A stretch of 55,387 nt of DNA from Ophioceras dolichostomum (lineage: Eukaryota > Ascomycota > Sordariomycetes > Magnaporthales > Ophioceraceae). Positions 45,601 through 55,387 of this stretch are shown piece after piece (position 1 is the stretch's first letter; each line of letters begins with the position of its first letter). A program made the translations under genes and the position numbers. The stretch is taken from assembly GCA_003049485.1 (NCBI GenBank), contig PYST01000235.1:5319-60705 (forward strand), given 5' to 3'. Under the pieces are notes generated by a model that saw nothing but the letters and a program-made list of their open reading frames with translations, did not search any database and was not told where the DNA came from.

Positions 45601-46101
45601 GTAGTCGATCTGGTAGAGAAGACAGTCGTGCCGATGATTACGACGCGCTCGGAGCTGTGGAGTCTTGTGGGGAGGGAGCGCGCGTGGAGGAGGGATTGGG
45701 CTGGTGCGGTGGACGCTGCGGAGAAGGGGTGGCGGGCTGCGATCGGTGCTGGGGGTGCGGGTGTTTCTGGCGGAGGCGGTGGTGGTGCGGCGTTGCTGGC
45801 TCCTGGTGCTGCACCAGCGGCGGCTGGGCCGAGGAAGGGTGACGGCGATGATAGCGAAGGAAAGGCGAAAGCGAGGGCGGACTGGCGAGTCGACGAGGCG
45901 GCGTTCGACGAGCTGGTGAGGAGGACGGACGAGCTGGTTTCTGTGCTGGAGAACTATGGGCCGGATGTGGAGGGGGTTGGGAGCAGGTGGAGGGGGAAGG
46001 CGAGGACGGCGGTGAAGAGCGTGATGGGGAAGGCGAGGGAGAGCTGGGAGGGGAGTGAGGGGTGGAAGGCGTTGGAGGGTTTGCTGGATGGGCTGGCTTG
46101 A
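42625..46101 (+). CDS. TPR protein, TTC27/Emw1-like
   Basis: The open frame from ATG 42625 encodes 1158 aa without introns. The N-terminal part matches the family (SQIAAGEYISVLTSDPARVLIRDL; VYPYIPSIELFALARYAL). The mid region has LSPLDQIILLAEATLKDAL and the conserved STNWQIYTQALLVRSRIE. Two TPR-like helical pairs follow at ~682-750 (RAQRSLGEHRLRRQDWARAREAYLLA and SEMWSRLGDINLRLGRFADAAEAFRRAI). A Lys/Glu and Asp-rich low-complexity insert interrupts the array before YKRGATLAHSNWRIWDN resumes it. A Pro/Ala repeat and a Gly run sit near the C-terminus. Family members are essential: fungal Emw1 is needed for cell-wall integrity and human TTC27 for ribosome or protein-assembly functions. An in-frame TAG lies just upstream, so a short spliced N-terminal exon cannot be excluded. 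Confidence 0.9.
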   Translation: MSAADSFSQIAAGEYISVLTSDPARVLIRDLVRGLYSSKNGVEKAGVNDDSSNSSSSSSEEVTAAHVAAVGLAALNAFLQLNVTGPVLESVNTVERIFSDELGTAGGDDATRPESNSPSPRKPAQDARSLCLRSLDVDGVSVYPYIPSIELFALARYALASRLANLSTLAISQLDAATATDIALASVPWLQLRVHVWHHRLFIHPNVGSNSGFNRGAQWSDVPSLQEAILKSMAEAEEALPPGCTSTQRGQFYVEKANVCIMLGLEAKAKAALADASMTTGFVYALSGALGKRTRFQENSTSQLVVLAKSAVEADAKTQVAPEALPLNDDTLLEKVDFADAKNDLAPTDSKSHLPTELRDIAPDAQPQLSPLDQIILLAEATLKDALSPVDSLTSEEILPFAERVVSDQKSTNWQIYTQALLVRSRIEVHRSRTVERGVLQMQAVVDQILVDTTAVPAATEAASGDNSSSAVPVITITEAGAEETPTETSTTTKENNKENDIIINKPTSFFPAAEPSDTAPVQTRLQYIHALSSPPRWHLESELAFAWTGVGSLVAALDIFKRLRLWAEVALCLASAGAHADQDDTGRGLGGEEKARAVLRWRLFNPTDSTDADADAAANTDAAAASPDVDDPNVDVSALRSSSFQGSPRDPAPPDAPRLFCILGDVEDEPAHYEAAWAISGGRYARAQRSLGEHRLRRQDWARAREAYLLATAANRLSSEMWSRLGDINLRLGRFADAAEAFRRAIAATSTVAGDTTSGAAEDARTWSNLASALYSLYCEAVDEAKKKKEKARGEEEKGGDDDDEYTNKKVEKEQEVSTTGDLSSSATNGNGNDSIEVPVITDDDGDDDITSVTTTKAPDTNNSNNTHDPATLLSQSMAAYKRGATLAHSNWRIWDNVITLASRVSPPAVNEILPALSEILRIRGTEDAVDVGILRLLLDEVLLSTPAPAPAPASASVSPAASPAASAAAPAAPSAPTGVYEPPRGTLPRRVVDLVEKTVVPMITTRSELWSLVGRERAWRRDWAGAVDAAEKGWRAAIGAGGAGVSGGGGGGAALLAPGAAPAAAGPRKGDGDDSEGKAKARADWRVDEAAFDELVRRTDELVSVLENYGPDVEGVGSRWRGKARTAVKSVMGKARESWEGSEGWKALEGLLDGLA

Positions 46102-49100
46102 TAAATTAGGTAGTACCTAGGCAGTTATCTACCTCTAGATAGGTATCTTGTTGGTTAACTTCGATCTATGAGTATCTACGCACTCTTTGCTTGATGAGTG
46201 GGTGAGGCTGTTCGCACATTTCGCCGGGGGTCATCTCATCAATCGATTGCGTTGGGTGCTGGGTGGTGTGACGAGTACGTACGCGTCTGACCTCCAGGGC
46301 TTGCGGGCGCTCTCGAATCCCTCAGCTCAGATCAAATTCCTCAGGCCCCTCCCTCAGGTCCCTCAGGTCCCTTCCCTCTTTTCCCCTTAAGTTAGCTATT
46401 ACATGGCTACGGCGGCCCAAGCCCGGCAGCTCTAACGCACATATTTCCCTCCCTCCCTTGCTTCACGCAGGGGGTGTTTGAGACCACCAACCACCGCCAT
46501 CCTCCCCTATCTTGCGTGCAGTGCAGCCAGCGCCCAGTGGTCCAGATTCACTGACATCCCGCAGGAGACGAATCTGGCCATGTCTCAGAAATCAGCGCAG
46601 CGCGCCCCAACCGCGAACTTGGATGGCTGGTAAGATAAACACGGGAGATGTCACTGGCAGGTGGAGTTGAAGCTAGGGAGGCAAGCATGGGTGTTGGGTG
46701 GGTAGAGTGGGGAGGGCAAGACAGGAAAAAGCTCTTGGGCGCTTGACGGTGCAAAGGTTAGGTCCACGATCGGGCGTGGTTAGGATTCGCTGTTTCTCTT
46801 CATCCTCCCTCCCTCCTGCCAACGCATTAGGAGGTTTGTTCCAGCCCGCCCGCTGGGTTTCCCGCACTGATAGCAGGAAGGGAGTTTGTAAACCAGTTTG
46901 TAACCGCGAATACCTAGCTGGGTAGATAGACAAGCAGTCCACCGTTTGCTTTTCATCCCATAACAGTCTCACTCACCGCTAACCCGACAAGCAAGGTCTC
47001 CCTTGCTGGAATGCAGGGGGTCGCTGTGTCGGCAGGGAGGGGGTCGAGGGACGGCACGGCAGAGGGGAAGCAAGATGTGCTGGAAGGGGGATGGTCTATC
47101 AGCCGCGTTTCGCCACCACACTCACCCACCTCCCTCTTCGCTCATCCAGGAGACCAATTGGCACGCCTTTGGCCGGACCGCCATGTCGTTCAGCTAGCCA
47201 CTTTACTCCTGGAGCATGTTCTATGTGCCGACCGATCGACCGACAAACCGCCCCGTAACCCGGGAACTTTCTCTCATCATCTCTCATGGCTCTTTGCTTT
47301 TCCGATCTGGTCCCCTCGTAAGCAATCTAAAAGTACCATCTCACTACCTTCCTTGCCGACTAGCTAGGTATAGAGCCTGAATGCAATGTCCGGAACATAA
47401 GAAGTAGGCTCACCACTCACGGTCACGCAGCATTTCGCCACCAGAGCCCATGGACAGATGAGTTCCTCCACGCAATACCTGGGTAGTTAACACACACCCT
47501 ATCGCGTAGATTACTGGTACCGACATAGATAAGTGCCTAGTCCAGAGTTGGAGAAATGAGAGAAAAAGGGAGAGAAAGAGAGAGAGAGGGAGACAAGACA
47601 AGCAGGTGGCGATTAGTACACAACGCAGACGCCACGGCTAGATACCCTGGATCCAGAGGGCCAATGGCGAAGGAGAACTGCCGAGAAGCAGCAGCCTTGG
47701 GGTTTCAGATGATGCTTGGAGTTATTTCTTGCATGTCCACCTGCCTACCTACTAAGGTACCCTACGAGGGAGAGAAGGTGTGGAAAGAGCAAAGGAGAGA
47801 TCAAGGGAGAGAGCAAGGGGGTCCTGCGTCTCGCCTCTTTTTCGATTTTCATCTATGAGACTCTTTCTGTCGGTTTCCTTCTCATTGGAGATGTGTCTCT
47901 CGTACTCCCTCACTCTCTTTTTCCCCTGCGCCCGGAAGTTCTGGAACTCGCTTTTAACATAAAGAGACACGAGCGAGGACGGGTGGCGTTCAAGTCAGAT
48001 ATCCAGAGGTATTGGCCGGGGGCCATTTCTTGGGTTTTAGTGCGAGTAAAGTACTTGGTACGTGATTGCTGCATCGCGAGAGCTTTCTCCAAGGAAGAGC
48101 TGGCCGAGCACGAAGAGATGAGGGGCGTGGTGATTAGAGGGTGCAGCAAGAAGCCGCGGTTCTGCATTCACCGCCGTTCGGCAGTACCTACCCTTATAGG
48201 TGGGTGAAGTGAAGTGGTTGGTAAGTGTACGTAGGCGAGTACGGTCGACTGGGATGTTCCTCCGTCGAATTGCCCTTTGGACGGTGGGTTGCCTTCTCAA
48301 CTACCTTGGTACCTAGGTATCCTATCGTCTGTCCGCAGGAACCCTGTCTGTCCGCGCCCTGCGCCAATCGAAGAGTTCTCGAGACTTCCCTCCGTCATGC
48401 CATGTGTGTTTCCCCAACTCTGCACCTCGGGCTTCCGTAGATGGCTAGTGACCTATCTGGCCCCCTCCCTATCCAGAGATAGATAATAGTCGCGATCGGT
48501 CCCCATGCAACCTCCTCGGCATGTAGATGGAGTAGTATGAATGATTTCGGATGAGGAAACACCAACGCCGGACTCTGAAGATCGGTCGGCCGACCTTCAG
48601 GTGTCCTCAAAACGCCCCCGTGCCGCCTCATCCCTGGTTGTGAACCCTTTATTTTTCGCGAGGTGTGAGTAGCACGACCCGCTCTGCTCGGCCGCCTCAG
48701 CACACTTTGTCTCCCTTTGGTGTTCTACTTGCCTCTTGACTCGTTGTTCCAGTATATATGTACCTAGGTAGATATGTACTTACATATCTTCCTTAGGCAC
48801 TAGTAGCTTCTGGCTGACAGGGATATGCCTGTCTCTACCTCGGGACGACAGCTGCATACGAGCCTGAGAGGAGCGAGAACTGGGCCCACGGCTTGCTCGC
48901 GGTGCTTTTAGAGTTGCTCTCTTGTGGTGTTGCCTCCTTGGAGAAGCAAGCGGCACAGACCTATCGGGACTCTGAAGCGCAGCTAGGGCCACAGATCGCT
49001 TCCTGCCGAACTGCTACCGACTTCGACCCTGGTAGGTACCGAGGTAGCTGACTGATATATTGGACCTTAGTCGAAGAGTTGCACCATTAGGCAAGCTAAG

Positions 49101-52100
49101 AAGCTGGAGCTCGTTTTGATATGTGATCGATCGTGGCTCCCCCTTTCGCCACCAAATATATTTGCAGCAGAGTGTTGGCGGTGGGCCGTGCGACTCTTCA
49201 CGGCATATTGATGCCCACGCGCCACCGCCTGTTAGTGCTAGCCTGGCCTGGGTCGGCGTTGACGTTGTTCATCACGCTACGCTACTGTCAGCGCCGATGT
49301 ATGGACTGGGGAGGGTCTGCTACTAGGGCCTCCTCGGCCAGAAGCCCTTGGCGGACGCCGGATGGCCCCTCATAATCCGCCCATTTTCGCTTCCGATACG
49401 ATCCCACGTGCTCTGGTGGCGGTGACAGATTTGTTCCAGTGCCAGGCGGCGTACTCGCTACTGCTTCATCCGCTAGATCCGCCCTGTCCCCGTTCCGTTC
49501 GTTCTCCCGCTGCTTCCGCCGTGCTGCCTCTCTGTGTTATGTTGTGCTGCAGTGATTTCGTTGTGCCTCTGACCGGCTTTGGAGGTACTGCGTTTTTTAA
49601 GGGGATTGCGTTGTGGTATCTCCTGGTGTGTCTTAAGTGTCTCTTACCCACTCTGTCAGAGCGAGCTTGTGTCTCGCCCTCGGCGTTCGACTTGAGACAG
49701 GCGGTCTTTGTCACGGCTGCTCCTCCCACGCACGCAAGACACGCGCCCATACACGTAGACACACTGGCTGTCAGGCACCGGACAGAGACAAGCAGAAATC
49801 GAGCTGGCAGGGGGGATGAGTGGGCATCTGGACTGCCGACTGCCGACTGCCTCGGGCATCAATTGCATTCTCAGGCATCGCTACATAGAACGGCAGGAGT
49901 TGCCTTCCGCCTGCGGCGTTGGTCCAGGCAAAATAGCAACGGGGCATGGGCAATCCGTTTCCGTGGTAGGATTTGGAATCCTGCCACAAGAAGGAATCGG
50001 CGCCGCTGCGCGGCAACTCAAAAACCAAGAGATTGCGCCGCCCCTCGTGCAAGCCTTCCATCGAGTCGAGACAAGGGTGGGTGTTCTGGCCCTTGGGACT
50101 TGATGGCATGGGACTCGGAACGGGAAGGGATCTCAGATACATGCTTGAAGTGGACCACGCTGCCGCCTCCTAATTTCCCTCTGATGTGTACCTCGGCAGA
50201 AAAGTTCACATTCTTTGCCCGCTTTCTTTCGACTTTGACAGTGCCGCCTGCTATTAACTCACTCAGAGCAACATGTGGATGGAACATGCCGGGTTGAGAG
50301 CACCAATTGCCGGCTGGACCACGTTTTGTGCGGAAGTAAGGCCTGCTAGAAGTTGGGCTTGAAGCTGGAATAAGGGCCTCCGTGGTTCATGGTTGGTGCT
50401 GGAGGCCCACCACTTGCAAACGGAGTCCAGACGGGATCGGGACGGGTCGGGATCCCGCATATTCCTTCAACCAGGCGTGAATGAGAAATCGCAACAGACC
50501 CTTTGTTGGTCGTTGCTAGGGTTCCTCGACTGTTGGATCTCGCTGACCGTCTTGTTTTCCAGGATACTATCATTGCCGGGAGAAGATGAGTGCCCACCCC
50601 TGACCAGCCTTTTCCTTAGTACCTACTACCGCCACTGTATCGGCCGTGCTGACTGCCGAGATGTCATGCCATGCATGCACAGTGAGGAGATGTGATTCCC
50701 ACCTCCTATTTCTACCTCGACCCGGGCGCAGATATATATCCACCTTTCTACTCATCCCAGGACCGCCTGACCATTCTCAGATCGACCCGCCCTGTCATGT
50801 CGTACAAGGAAAGAAAATACTGGCCATCATGGATACTAGTACAGTGGATCATACAGTTCGCGCACCGGCGCCTCTGTCGCCACTCACTCTGCGCTCCCCT
50901 GACCGGGCAAGATCGCTCATGTGGCCGCCGTCTCTCCCGTCTACCCGCTCGATGAAACCGAGTCCAGTGCTCCTGGAGATAATGTAGGCAGCCGACCAGT
51001 CCGAAAGTGACACTCCCCAACTTGCCCCGTGGTCCCCTCCATCCCACTCTTGTGTCTCCCTCTCAACCCGACCACCTTTGTCTTCATCCTTGCTGTGTAG
51101 GTACGTGCTAGTATTGATAGATGTACCAGGTAGGCGTACCAAGTAGGTAGCGCGTACACCCTTGCACATGCTGAACCTGATGCCAAATCTTCGTGCGAGA
51201 GGGAGAGAGGGGGGAGAGGGAGAGAGCTTAAGGCGAAAGTAAGGAGGAGAGTGGTGGAGGGAGGGAGGACTCAGGGCAACGTGGGTAACAGCACACATGC
51301 ACGACGCGAACCAGAAAGGAGAAAAAGAAAACAGTCGCCGCTGGCTTTTTCTACTTGTCTATCCCAACTCCACCAGGCAGCCACGCTGAATAGTAAGTAG
51401 ATGGAGAAAATTGCTTGGTTCGCTTCGCTCTCTGGGTTCCCAGCCTCCCGGTTCGGAAGAAAATCCCCACAGGACGCCACAGCAACACGGCGGGCGGACG
51501 ACGGACATCTGGCGAGAGAGGAGAAAAAAGCCAGACCCCACAATGGGCCGCTGGCTTCCCGGCCTCACGCGCACACGCGCGCACGTATGCCGCAGCTTAA
51601 TCAATTCCTAGGCGAGATATATGATCGAGCAGACCACTACGATGGAACTTCGTCTGCTGTTGTGAGACTGGATGATTGTCTACTTTTCCAAGCCACGTAG
51701 ACTGGGAGATAGGCCAGTTGCTCGCCTCGCCTCGCTCGAGGGTGAAAGAGAAGCCACCACTTAATTAATAGGCTAGGTAGGTAGTTTGCTGCAGAGATCG
51801 GCAACCCGGCGTGCGCCGTCACGCCATGCCCGGCCGCCACCGGAACAGCCAAACAGTATGTAGCGATCAGACGAAGAATAATTACATGATACGGACCCGC
51901 AGATATGATGCTAGGACAGGGGATCGGGAATTCTCCCTGCAAGCCTCGATCTGCCCGCCGCCTCCCACGCATGGCGAGCGAACGCACGCACGCACGCACG
52001 CACGCACTGCGAACTGCCGGACAACCACCACCAGTTCCATCAACATCACCGCCGCCACCGTCACTAGGGCGATCTTACCTGACCAATGACTAGTATACAT

Positions 52101-55100
52101 ACCGCTAGCGGCATAGTATGATATTAACCAGATGAGGCGGGCGGCACGCAGAGCAGCGGTGAGGCGGGCGGGCGGCGGTGAAGAGGCGGCAAAGAAAGAC
52201 AAGCTGCCTCTCTATCAAATAGTGACAACTGTAGAGGCAGTGAGCTGCCGTGAAGGTATGTACCTAGGCAGGTACCTAGGTAGCAGTTGGGCTCACACGT
52301 CGTAGGACTCCCAGTCACTGCGTGGGTTTGTGTTGCGGGTGGCTTTCGGAAATTAGGTAGGTAGGTAGGGAGTTAGACGTGGTGCTATGCTTCCCCCCAG
52401 TTGCTCCTCCGGGGGGCCTGCTACCAACAGAGTGAGTACCTAGGTACCTAGCTAGGTAGTGGCATTCCACTACGATGACGAGAGAAAAATAGATCACATC
52501 CGGGACTGCTTGCAGAATAAAGAAATTTTTGGGTAGGAACTACGGCCTTACTACCGAATGTCCTGGGGTAGGCCGATCGACAAGCTTTGGACAATATTTC
52601 AGGGGGTGGTGCATCGTACGGTAGGTACATCTCGCTCTCTCTTTTCCCCTTCCCCCGGCTTTGCTTCATTGCACCTTTTCATGGATCGTTCGTGGAATTT
52701 CCTTTTCGCTTAGAACGGTAATTAACCTGCACGCTGCCCTATCGGTGCTAATAGTAGGTGGTGTGTGGGGACTCGCTCGCTCGGACAGGGAATGAACGTG
52801 GGATCCGAAGCCAACAAGAGAAGAACGTTGGGGAGCAAGGCAACGCTGACCTAATTCTGATATTCGCCTTGGTAGGTGCGGGTTGCCTAGTAGGCTTGGG
52901 ATCCATGGCTGTTGGTATATCGTCACCCACTCATCTACGCATCTAGTATGCATCGAGCAGACGCCGTGTGACCGTTTCGTAGAGTAGGCCCTCGCGTCCC
53001 TTCTTCTTTTACGGACGTAATGGTCCGCTTGAGGTGGGTAGGTAGGAGGCGTCTTGGAGGCTTTCCCGCGTGTGGATAAAGGGAGTACAGTAGTGCAGTC
53101 AGTCATTGGAGAGAGTGCCAGGTAAGCCATGGAGGTGCTAGCCGATACAAGCAGACTTGTCTGCAGTTGTGTGTGCCAGGTACGTAAGGGGGAATCTACC
53201 AGTACCAGTATGGTAAGGTACCCACCTCGCTCGTAGCGGAAGGTTGTGTGTGGTATGATGATGTAGTTAGGCTGGGAATGTGAGCAGGCTACGCGTCTCG
53301 CTGCAGGATCGTCCGAAGAAAGAAAGAGACTGGAGACTGGTTGCCGGCGGTCGGCATCGCGCGCGAGGATACGCGGGTAGCCGCATGATCGCCGGTCATC
53401 TGGTTGGCTGCTCTGTTTTCGAGGGTGGCACCCTTTTCTCTTCGTCTCCTCGTCCTTCTTGCCGTTCTTCTCCCCCCTATCCGGAGTTCTTCGGCTTCTT
53501 GATGTGACACAGCCCACCGCCGAAGCCAATTCTTCCATAGGATCAGTAGGTGGGTAGGCAGGTACTAAGGTAGCAGGTACCTACCTCGGCTAAGCGGGCT
53601 AGCCCTCAAGCTGGTCTGTAACTAACTGGTGGTCCCGCTGAATGGGCCGCCGTGATGGGTCTCGCCGAAGGGTGGTTGGTCGGTTAGAGAGTAAGTTGGG
53701 TGGTGATGCCTTGGTTCCTTTCGCCAATCTCATGCGACTTTTGCTCCTTTCATGCGCGGTTGGGAAGGGAACCCGATCTCGTCCATGTAGGTAGCCGTGG
53801 TTTGTTGACAAATGACACGGGAACGAGCAATGTTGAGATGGTGTTCTGCGGCAAGAGCAATGGCCAATGGCCCCCAGCCCCAACCAGCCCCTCCTCATGC
53901 GAACCCTCCCTCCCTCCAGAAGGGAAGTTGTATGATCGGGCCACGTCGTTCTGTTGTACAAACGTCCGCTGATGCGTTAAAAATGTAAAAAGTGCAGGTT
54001 TAGGCTCGTGCTGATGATGATGATCGTCTCACGTAGAAAGGGCCTCGAAAAATCACGCAGGACGTTGAGGCCGGTGAACGGGTGGTGAACGGGTGCCCGC
54101 AAGAAACCCAACGGGCCACAGACGCCCGTTCTTTTTATACAGTTGATAGCGGCTATGCCAAGTACGGCCGTTGTGTGCGTGCACTTTGTATGGCTGTCTG
54201 GGGGATAGGATAGGTGCAGATGTGGACTCGGCTCGAGCTCTGTGTGTGCGTGGTCACCACCACAGCGGCAAGTTGGGCTGCCTGGGGGCTCTGTGGTCCG
54301 AGGGCACAACGACGGCTGCCGACAGTATATCGAAAAAACGGCCCCAAAGGACCGGGCACGTCGGCCAGGCTCTCGGGTTTTTGCGGGGCAGTCGAAATAA
54401 GAAGATCGGAAGGAGGAGGAAGGAGAAGTTCAAAAAAGGCTCCTGAATGGAGGGATGTACCCAATACCGGCGGCCGATTGGATCGGGTGGCCGCTGTAAC
54501 GAGCAGCGTGATTGTAAAAGAGCTTTCAAGGCGCATGCACTGCTGTGCGACTGACGGTCGTGCATGTCCCATCCATCATCATTCGCTGTCCGCGATGGCT
54601 GACTCCGCACCTGATGAAGAGGATGCTGGCCTTGATTTCTGAATTGGCAGCCGGTAGTCTTTTCTCACCCATCCCATGCCCCCGGAACTGGTCGGTCCCG
54701 CCATCGACGGTCTCATTGTCAGGGCTTGCGGCGACCACTTAGAATCCGCCAAAAGAATGCTCGAGGCAGGGAATCCCACCCGAGACTGCGGGATGCCCAT
54801 ACAACTTTTGGCGAATCGGGGTGGGATTGATCCGAAGCTAGGGATTGATGACTTCTCTTCTTTTTTTTGTCTTTTCGTATGCCCTCCTCTCTTCGCGTGG
54901 GGGGGAGCCTTTTGATGTGATGTGATGGTGCGGTAGTGGAATGAAAATGTTGGCCCATGCCGCGGCCGGCAGGCCTGCGGGCGAAGCTGGAAGTAACACT
55001 TGGAGCAGATGGGACAGATGGGAAGACTGGCTGATGTGATAGGACTGCATTTTAGGTTGGGCATTGTGCTCCAACATCCCGACTTCTCGGTTCTACAAAT

Positions 55101-55387
55101 TTTCGACCTCTGGTCGATGCTCGCCTGTTATTCTCCGGATATCGTGCGTAAGGCGTATATACGAGCAGTGCAGAATGGTGCAGGACAAGCCAGCCCAGGC
55201 AGCCCAGTCCAGTCCAGTCCAATTTATCTGGAGGCTAGAAGAACCCTCTCAGAGGAAAATATTCTGACTAGCTCGTCGTTGTTCTCGATGGACAGCTACC
55301 ACCTACCTGTAATAAGTACCTACCTAGGTACTGTTCTTGAATGGACTCTGCGGAAATGAATGTGGGCTGGCCGTGACACCCCAGATT
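46102..55387. other. 9.3-kb region with no supported gene
   Basis: No frame on either strand shows a recognisable domain, credible splice-linked exons or sustained coding composition. The longest open frames (49362-50297 + and 52666-53538 -) look like chance. The DNA has GA/CT tracts (47560-47590, 51195-51260), an ACGC microsatellite at about 51983-52006 and many TACCTA/TAGGTA words, including five perfect TACCTAGGTA palindromes (48310, 48761, 52273, 52437, 55321). Confidence 0.6.
51983..52006. repeat. ACGC tetranucleotide microsatellite
   Basis: About five to six tandem ACGC units are seen. There is no coding context. Confidence 0.85.

Noticed and set aside
49362..50297. 311-codon plus-strand open frame
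   Set aside because: It has no domain, no upstream promoter signal and an erratic composition; a long GC-rich frame by chance.
52666..53538. 290-codon minus-strand open frame
   Set aside because: It contains repeats of the intergenic TACCTACC motif and no recognisable protein feature; judged chance.

Overview
The window is nuclear DNA of a filamentous ascomycete (Pezizomycotina), most likely a Sordariomycete. The support is short GT-AG introns (roughly 90-210 nt), a heterokaryon-incompatibility (HET) protein, an AA9 lytic polysaccharide monooxygenase, an FTA2-like kinase-fold protein, an Emw1/TTC27-type TPR protein and a GYF-domain protein. The species cannot be named from this sequence. It is a draft assembly: there is an 18-N gap after a 28-base C run at 35760-35806 and a single N before a G run at 8213. 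No rRNA, tRNA, CRISPR array or intact transposon was seen.

Layout. 1611-2920 (+) is a broken FTA2-like gene. A run of minus-strand genes follows: an MCT/MCH-type MFS permease (3588-5443), an FKBP2-type prolyl isomerase (7291-8077), a DHA2 drug-efflux MFS (8441-10848), a cytochrome P450 (11356-13434), an AA9 LPMO (14647-15699) and a large C2H2-like nuclear protein (17413-20804). On the plus strand come a small two-exon Ser/Thr-rich protein (22431-22814) and a type II membrane protein with one in-frame stop (23341-24189). Back on the minus strand are an amidoligase-family pseudogene (24642-27464), an intact HET gene (27541-30442) and a truncated sugar-transporter start (31079-31342). After 4.5 kb without a convincing gene, two long housekeeping-type genes lie on the plus strand: a GYF/SMY2-like protein (35859-41075) and a TTC27/Emw1-like protein (42625-46101). 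The last 9.3 kb has no gene that can be supported.

How the genes fit together. The efflux pump and P450 are adjacent and co-oriented, as expected for a small detoxification or metabolite-modifying pair, but there is no PKS, NRPS or terpene backbone gene here. The LPMO acts on extracellular plant polysaccharide. The HET gene and the amidoligase pseudogene are only a few bases apart and lie in the most decayed section.

The main unusual signal is decay. Three otherwise well-preserved reading frames carry in-frame stops (TAG, TAG, TGA plus TAA), all of kinds that C-to-T or G-to-A transition can make; one of them also has a one-base frameshift. A fourth gene is cut off after its first 88 codons. 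Intergenic DNA, especially to the right, contains many copies of a TACCTAGGTA palindrome family, and there is a compact cluster of five stem-loops upstream of the HET gene.
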